DNA of 64,000 nt from Nocardioides mangrovicus (GTDB lineage Bacteria; Actinomycetota; Actinomycetes; Propionibacteriales; Nocardioidaceae), in NCBI RefSeq assembly GCF_003674065.1, contig NZ_RDBE01000010.1, positions 856,528 through 920,527 of the forward strand. Reading direction: 5' to 3'. The number at the start of each line of letters is the position of its first letter. Within the stretch, counting starts at the first letter, position 1. The translations under genes were made by a program, and so were the position numbers. Below, piece after piece: positions 62,374-64,000 of this stretch. The notes under the pieces were generated by a model, which saw nothing but the letters and a program-made list of their open reading frames with translations, made no database searches and was not told the DNA's origin.

Positions 62374-63865
62374 TGCGCGCGAGGACTCGCTCGGCCACCG
62401 GCCGGGCGAGTTCTGCGTGTGCGGGCACCAGCGAGAGCCGGGTGCGCCGCTCGAGCAGGTCCGCCGCCGTGGTCGCGCCCTCGTGCGTGACGCCGAAGAC
62501 CAGCTCGGCCAGCAGGGTCGGCACCCCCGGTGCGAGCGGTGAGGCCAGCTCGGCGCTGGACCAACCTGTGGTCTGTGCCGCCGAGGTGAGCACGAGGTCG
62601 GCCTCGGTGCCGTATCGCCGCTGCAGCCGGTCGGCGGGGTCGAGGTTCTCGCGGGGCGCCGCGCCCAGCAGTGGCAGCGTCCGCGTCCGGCAGGGGCCGC
62701 ACGCGAGTCCGGTGGCGTCGACGGCGTCCTGGGCCATCCGGCGGTAGGTCGTCAGCTTGCCGCCGACCACGGTCACCACGCCGTCGTCGACCAGCACGGC
62801 GTGACGGCGGGACAGGTCGGCGGTGGAGCCGTTGGAGTCCAGCAGTGGGCGAAGTCCGGCGTACGCACTGAGCACGTCGGCGTGCTTGATTGGCTGCTCC
62901 AGCACGCGGGCCACCGTGTCCAGCAGGAAGTCGACCTCCTGTGGCGTCGGTTCGGGCACGTCGGGCACCGGGCCGTCGGCGGGCACGTCGGTGAGCCCGA
63001 CGTAGCGGGTGCCGTCGGGCTGCGGCAGCACGAACACGAAGCGGTTGCGCGAGCCCGGCACCGGGGCCATCACCGCGGCGCGCAGGTCGGGCAGCGAGGC
63101 CGGGCCGAGGACGAGGTGAGTGCCGCGCGAGGGTCGCAGTCGCGCCGACGGTGCCAGCGTGCCGGCCCACACGCCGGTGGCGTTCACCACCGCCTTCGCG
63201 CGCAGGGTCAGTGACGAGAAGGTGCGCTCGTCGAGCAGCATCGCGCCGTTGCCCGAGACCGATGTCGCGCGCACCCGCGTGCGCACGTGCGCGCCGTGCG
63301 CGGCGGCGGTGCGGGCGATCGCCACCACCAGGCGCGCGTCGTCCTCCAGCTGGCCGTCGAAGGAGAGCACCGCCCCGCGCAGGCCTTGCCGCCGGATGCC
63401 GGGGGCCAGCGCGAGCGCCTCGGCGGCACTGATCCGCCGCGAGCGCGGCAGCACCTGCGCCGACGTCCGGGCGCCGGCTCGCAGCAGGTCGCCCGCGGCC
63501 GTGCCGGCCCGGGTGAGCGCGGCCGAGAGGTGGTCGGTGGCCGGGGTCAGCGGGACCACCATCCGCAGCGTCCGCGTCAGGTGCGGCGCCGTGGTCTGCA
63601 TCAAGACGCCTCGCTCCACGGCGCTCTCGTGGGCCACGCCCACCTGTCCGTGTGCGAGGTAGCGCAGTCCGCCGTGCACCAGCTTCGAGCTCCACCGGCT
63701 GGTGCCGAAGGCGAGGTCGTGCGCGTCGACGGCCACAACCGACAGCCCGCGCGTGGCGGCATCGAGGGCCACGCCCGCGCCGGTGACGCCGAGGCCGACG
63801 ACCAGCAGGTCGCAGGACTCCGGCAGCGCGTCGGCGCCGACGCCGATCGCAGCAGGCGACGTCAC
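62363..63865 (-). CDS. glpD: FAD-dependent glycerol-3-phosphate dehydrogenase
   Basis: A 500-residue FAD enzyme oxidising glycerol-3-phosphate to dihydroxyacetone phosphate and passing electrons to quinone. The FAD site is LLVVGLGVTGAGVALDAATRGL. GTSRWSSKLVHGGLRYLAHG, VNATGVWAGTL, SRGTHLVLGP, FVLPQPDGTRYVGLTD and the C-terminal VVGGKLTTYRRMAQDAVD are family motifs. The C-terminal cap domain of GlpD is present. The GTG start overlaps the upstream gene's stop (GTGA). Confidence 0.92.
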   Translation of the reverse strand: MTSPAAIGVGADALPESCDLLVVGLGVTGAGVALDAATRGLSVVAVDAHDLAFGTSRWSSKLVHGGLRYLAHGQVGVAHESAVERGVLMQTTAPHLTRTLRMVVPLTPATDHLSAALTRAGTAAGDLLRAGARTSAQVLPRSRRISAAEALALAPGIRRQGLRGAVLSFDGQLEDDARLVVAIARTAAAHGAHVRTRVRATSVSGNGAMLLDERTFSSLTLRAKAVVNATGVWAGTLAPSARLRPSRGTHLVLGPASLPDLRAAVMAPVPGSRNRFVFVLPQPDGTRYVGLTDVPADGPVPDVPEPTPQEVDFLLDTVARVLEQPIKHADVLSAYAGLRPLLDSNGSTADLSRRHAVLVDDGVVTVVGGKLTTYRRMAQDAVDATGLACGPCRTRTLPLLGAAPRENLDPADRLQRRYGTEADLVLTSAAQTTGWSSAELASPLAPGVPTLLAELVFGVTHEGATTAADLLERRTRLSLVPAHAELARPVAERVLARISP

Positions 63866-64000
63866 GGTGCGAGGTACCGCTCGACCAGGGCCAGGAGCTC
63901 GCGGTCGAGGATCGCCACGCTCACCTGGTGGTCGACCATCGTCTCGGCCGAGAGCCCGAAGCCGTGGGCGGCGAGCACGACGCTGCGCGCGAGCGCGTGC
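63862..64000 (-). CDS. C-terminal end of an unidentified protein (cut by window edge)
   Basis: Only the last 45 codons are visible, ending ILDRELLALVERYLAP. The stretch is helical, and I cannot name the family. Its TGA overlaps the glpD GTG, so it is the first visible gene of that leftward unit. Confidence 0.55.
   Translation of the reverse strand, partial: HALARSVVLAAHGFGLSAETMVDHQVSVAILDRELLALVERYLAP

Overview
The window is very GC-rich chromosomal DNA from an actinobacterium, most likely Nocardioides or a close relative in the Propionibacteriales. I infer this from codon usage, the many GTG starts and GTGA/ATGA/TGATG gene overlaps, F420-type enzymes, inositol phosphate synthase, and gene order. 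The order cca / DUF6049 / murJ and the run padR-ino1, PBP, GT87, rpsF-ssb-rpsR-rplI-dnaB match the origin-proximal region of mycobacteria and other actinobacteria (family and synteny knowledge from memory; no search was run). oriC itself is not in the window.

Region 1 (1-10.2 kb): murJ (cut by the left edge) and a DUF6049 membrane protein diverge from the CCA-adding enzyme. Then come a RecQ helicase fused to a phosphoribosyltransferase-like tail, a luciferase-like oxidoreductase, a membrane protein, and ino1 with its PadR regulator. Region 2 (10.4-24.7 kb): a class A PBP, a GT87-like membrane protein, a FemX/alanine-racemase-like pair, a lipoprotein hydrolase, endonuclease IV, the rpsF-ssb-rpsR-rplI cluster, dnaB with a Gly/Tyr-rich N-terminus, and a PAS-GGDEF-EAL protein. 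Region 3 (24.7-33.3 kb): a class B PBP lipoprotein coupled to an unknown protein, glutathione peroxidase, a PPOX flavoprotein, a TfoX-N protein, a Tat-exported phosphoesterase fused to a YVTN propeller, and a TetR/MFS pair with three operator copies.

Region 4 (33.3-45.5 kb) is the most unusual. It holds a coupled DUF1905 / SSAT-like acetyltransferase / LanC-like operon. It also holds a CarH/LitR-type B12 photoreceptor divergent from a photolyase-SDR-TspO operon. A coupled helical-repeat / cyclic-nucleotide-binding / pH-type adenylate cyclase module follows, and then a DrrAB-like ABC exporter. Region 5 (45.5-50.7 kb): an atypical response regulator, an EthA-like monooxygenase coupled to a CPBP protease, and an orphan AbiEi-antitoxin/nuclease-like gene bracketed by two inverted copies of a composite palindromic repeat (a third, solo copy lies at 35.4 kb). 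Region 6 (50.7-64 kb): a seven-gene glycan operon (GH9 - ROK repressor - ABC importer without ATPase - GH4 - BadF/NagK-type kinase) behind a palindromic operator, then ppdK, a CsbD stress protein and glpD.

Many intergenic gaps carry long near-perfect palindromes. Protein identities rest on motif reading by eye, and functional links between neighbours are inference unless stated otherwise.
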